This document shows positions 62,838 through 64,000 of a stretch of 64,000 nucleotides of DNA, one piece after another; the stretch's first letter is position 1; every line of letters starts with the position of its first letter. The stretch comes from MPNP01 sp965215545 (GTDB lineage: Bacteria > Pseudomonadota > Alphaproteobacteria > Rhodobacterales > Rhodobacteraceae). Under the pieces are notes generated by a model. It searched no databases. It was not told the origin of the DNA and worked only from the letters and a program-made list of their open reading frames with translations. The position numbers and the translations under genes were made by a program. Where the stretch lies: NCBI GenBank assembly GCA_965215545.1, contig OZ244066.1, positions 620,001 through 684,000 of the forward strand. The letters run 5' to 3'.

Positions 62838-64000
62838 CTATCCCGTTCCGGGAGGGTCCTCAAGCCAATCCGGCATGATATCCCGGCTGATCATGTCCTC
62901 GGTGCTGGGCCGGGCGCGGATGACGGCATGAGTCCTGCCATTGACCAGGACCTCGGGAATGAGGGGACGGCAGTTGTATTCCGAGGCCATGGCGGACCCG
63001 TAGGCCCCGGCATTGAGGAAAGCGACCTGATCACCAGCAGCCAGAGGCGGCAAGTGCCGGTAGCGGGCAAAGGTGTCGCTGCTTTCGCAGACCGGGCCCA
63101 CGATATCATAAGGGATCAGCTCCTCGCTTGCATCGGGCTCCCGCAGCGGGACGATGTCATGCCAGGCATCATAGAGCGCCGGGCGCAGGAGATCATTCAT
63201 GGCTGCATCGAGAACAAGGAAGGTGCGATCCTGACCTTCCTTGACATAGAGCACAGTGGTAGTGAGGAGGCCGGCGCTGCCCACGATCGAACGGCCGGGT
63301 TCGAGGAGAAGTTCGCAATCGAGGTCACCAAGGGTCTCCTTGACCATCCGTGCATAGTCCGCAACTGCCGGGGGGTGATCCTGATCGGCTCGGTAGGCCA
63401 CCCCGAGACCCCCGCCGATATCGAGACTGTCGATCACCGCACCGGATGACCGAAGGCTGCGGATCAGAGCGGTTGCTCGCGTCAAGGCCAGCCTGTAGGG
63501 TTCAAGCGAGAGGATCTGGGAACCAATATGGAGTGCCAGACCCACAGGGCGGATGTGGTCCATGGATTCGGCCGCCCGCCACGCCGCCGGGACCCCATCC
63601 ATGGCAATCCCGAACTTGTTGGCCGATCGACCGGTGGCAATCTTTTCGTGGGTCCCTGGGTCCACATCGGGATTGACCCGCAGGGCCACCGGGGCCTTGA
63701 CCCCAAGCGAGGCTGCCACGTCATTGAGCGCAGCCAGTTCGGGCAGGCTCTCGACATTGAACTGCCGGATCCCGGCTGAGAGCGCTTCGTGCATCTCGAC
63801 CTTGGTCTTGCCCACCCCGGCAAAGACCAGATGGTCAGGACTGACTCCCGCTGCACGGGCCTTGGCAATCTCACCGCCCGAGACAGCATCGAATCCAGCC
63901 CCGGTATTGGCGATATGGCGGATGATGGCCAGATTGGCATTGGCTTTCAGCGCATAGCAGATCCGGTGACGCTGTCCCCGGAACGCGGTCTGGTAGGCAG
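62838..64000 (-). CDS. lysA: Diaminopimelate decarboxylase, 5' end outside the window
   Basis: The last 387 codons of a PLP-dependent decarboxylase that makes L-lysine from meso-diaminopimelate. The PLP lysine lies in ICYALKANANLAIIRHIANT, right at the window edge. The SGGEIAKARAAGV, DIGGGLGVAY, LLLEPGRSIVGSAG and VCESSDTFARYR blocks follow in normal order. It is open to the edge, so about 30 N-terminal residues are missing. The 3' neighbour is IS30 debris. Confidence 0.95.
   Translation of the reverse strand, partial: AYQTAFRGQRHRICYALKANANLAIIRHIANTGAGFDAVSGGEIAKARAAGVSPDHLVFAGVGKTKVEMHEALSAGIRQFNVESLPELAALNDVAASLGVKAPVALRVNPDVDPGTHEKIATGRSANKFGIAMDGVPAAWRAAESMDHIRPVGLALHIGSQILSLEPYRLALTRATALIRSLRSSGAVIDSLDIGGGLGVAYRADQDHPPAVADYARMVKETLGDLDCELLLEPGRSIVGSAGLLTTTVLYVKEGQDRTFLVLDAAMNDLLRPALYDAWHDIVPLREPDASEELIPYDIVGPVCESSDTFARYRHLPPLAAGDQVAFLNAGAYGSAMASEYNCRPLIPEVLVNGRTHAVIRARPSTEDMISRDIMPDWLEDPPGTG

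Noticed and set aside
1..64000. CRISPR arrays, rRNA and tRNA genes
   Set aside because: No regularly spaced repeats, no rRNA-like blocks and no cloverleaf with a T-loop consensus were seen on reading through; a covariance search could still reveal a tRNA.

Overview
The window is GC-rich and looks alphaproteobacterial, probably Rhodospirillales-like. The evidence is gene order. Cytochrome oxidase genes ctaC, ctaB, a small coxF-like gene, ctaG, ctaE and surf1 are followed by thrC, an M16 peptidase and a GNAT gene. tldD lies divergently beside ctaC, lysC overlaps ptsP, a DUF1178 gene is nearby, and a methylmalonyl-CoA epimerase gene is followed by a DUF1467 gene. Coding density is low and there are many decayed insertion sequences and broken genes, as expected of a host-associated or recently bottlenecked lineage in active genome erosion. 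No tRNA, rRNA or CRISPR array was recognised.

Layout. 1-6.4 kb is accessory: an IS1595 element with a frameshifted passenger methyltransferase, a duplicated leader with a poly-C tract, a small secreted cysteine protein, IS630 debris and a first AAA-ATPase/PD-(D/E)XK protein. 6.4-15.7 kb is a peptide-uptake unit (M81 peptidase plus a five-gene Dpp/Opp ABC transporter), a second poly-C secreted protein, a broken RidA gene and an RpiR regulator. 15.9-22.4 kb is a five-gene minus-strand operon: GntR regulator, ThDP enzyme, formyl-CoA transferase (frc), 10-formyl-THF hydrolase-like protein and formate-THF ligase (fhs). 22.8-26.9 kb is core (DUF1178, lysC, ptsP). 26.9-33.6 kb is an accessory island with two PIN toxin-antitoxin pairs, an IS630 inserted at a toxin stop codon, IS630 and IS30 wrecks and an AT-richer secreted protein. 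33.6-45.1 kb is core respiration and amino-acid genes. 45.1-50 kb is IS4 debris and a second AAA/nuclease protein. 50-59.3 kb holds topA, mce, DUF1467, a P1 peptidase, gabD, a methyltransferase and a glycosyltransferase. 59.3-62.8 kb is again debris: a third AAA/nuclease copy truncated by an IS5 fragment, a two-gene coiled-coil/GIY-YIG-like unit and IS30 debris. The window closes inside lysA.

How the genes may work together. The C1 operon can be read as a route from a 2-hydroxyacyl-CoA or oxalyl-CoA to formyl-CoA, then to formate with CoA recycling, then to 10-formyl-THF. Its ThDP enzyme lacks the usual oxalyl-CoA decarboxylase signatures. The Dpp transporter, M81 hydrolase, RidA relic and RpiR regulator form one amino-compound scavenging locus. 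The ctaC-to-surf1 block lacks the subunit I gene ctaD.

Most unusual is the recurrence of G/C homopolymers of 9 to 12 bases. Two lie just after the start codons of secreted proteins, one in a duplicated leader, one upstream of a secreted-protein gene and one inside the passenger methyltransferase. This is the layout of slipped-strand contingency loci, although sequencing error at homopolymers is a live alternative for the methyltransferase.
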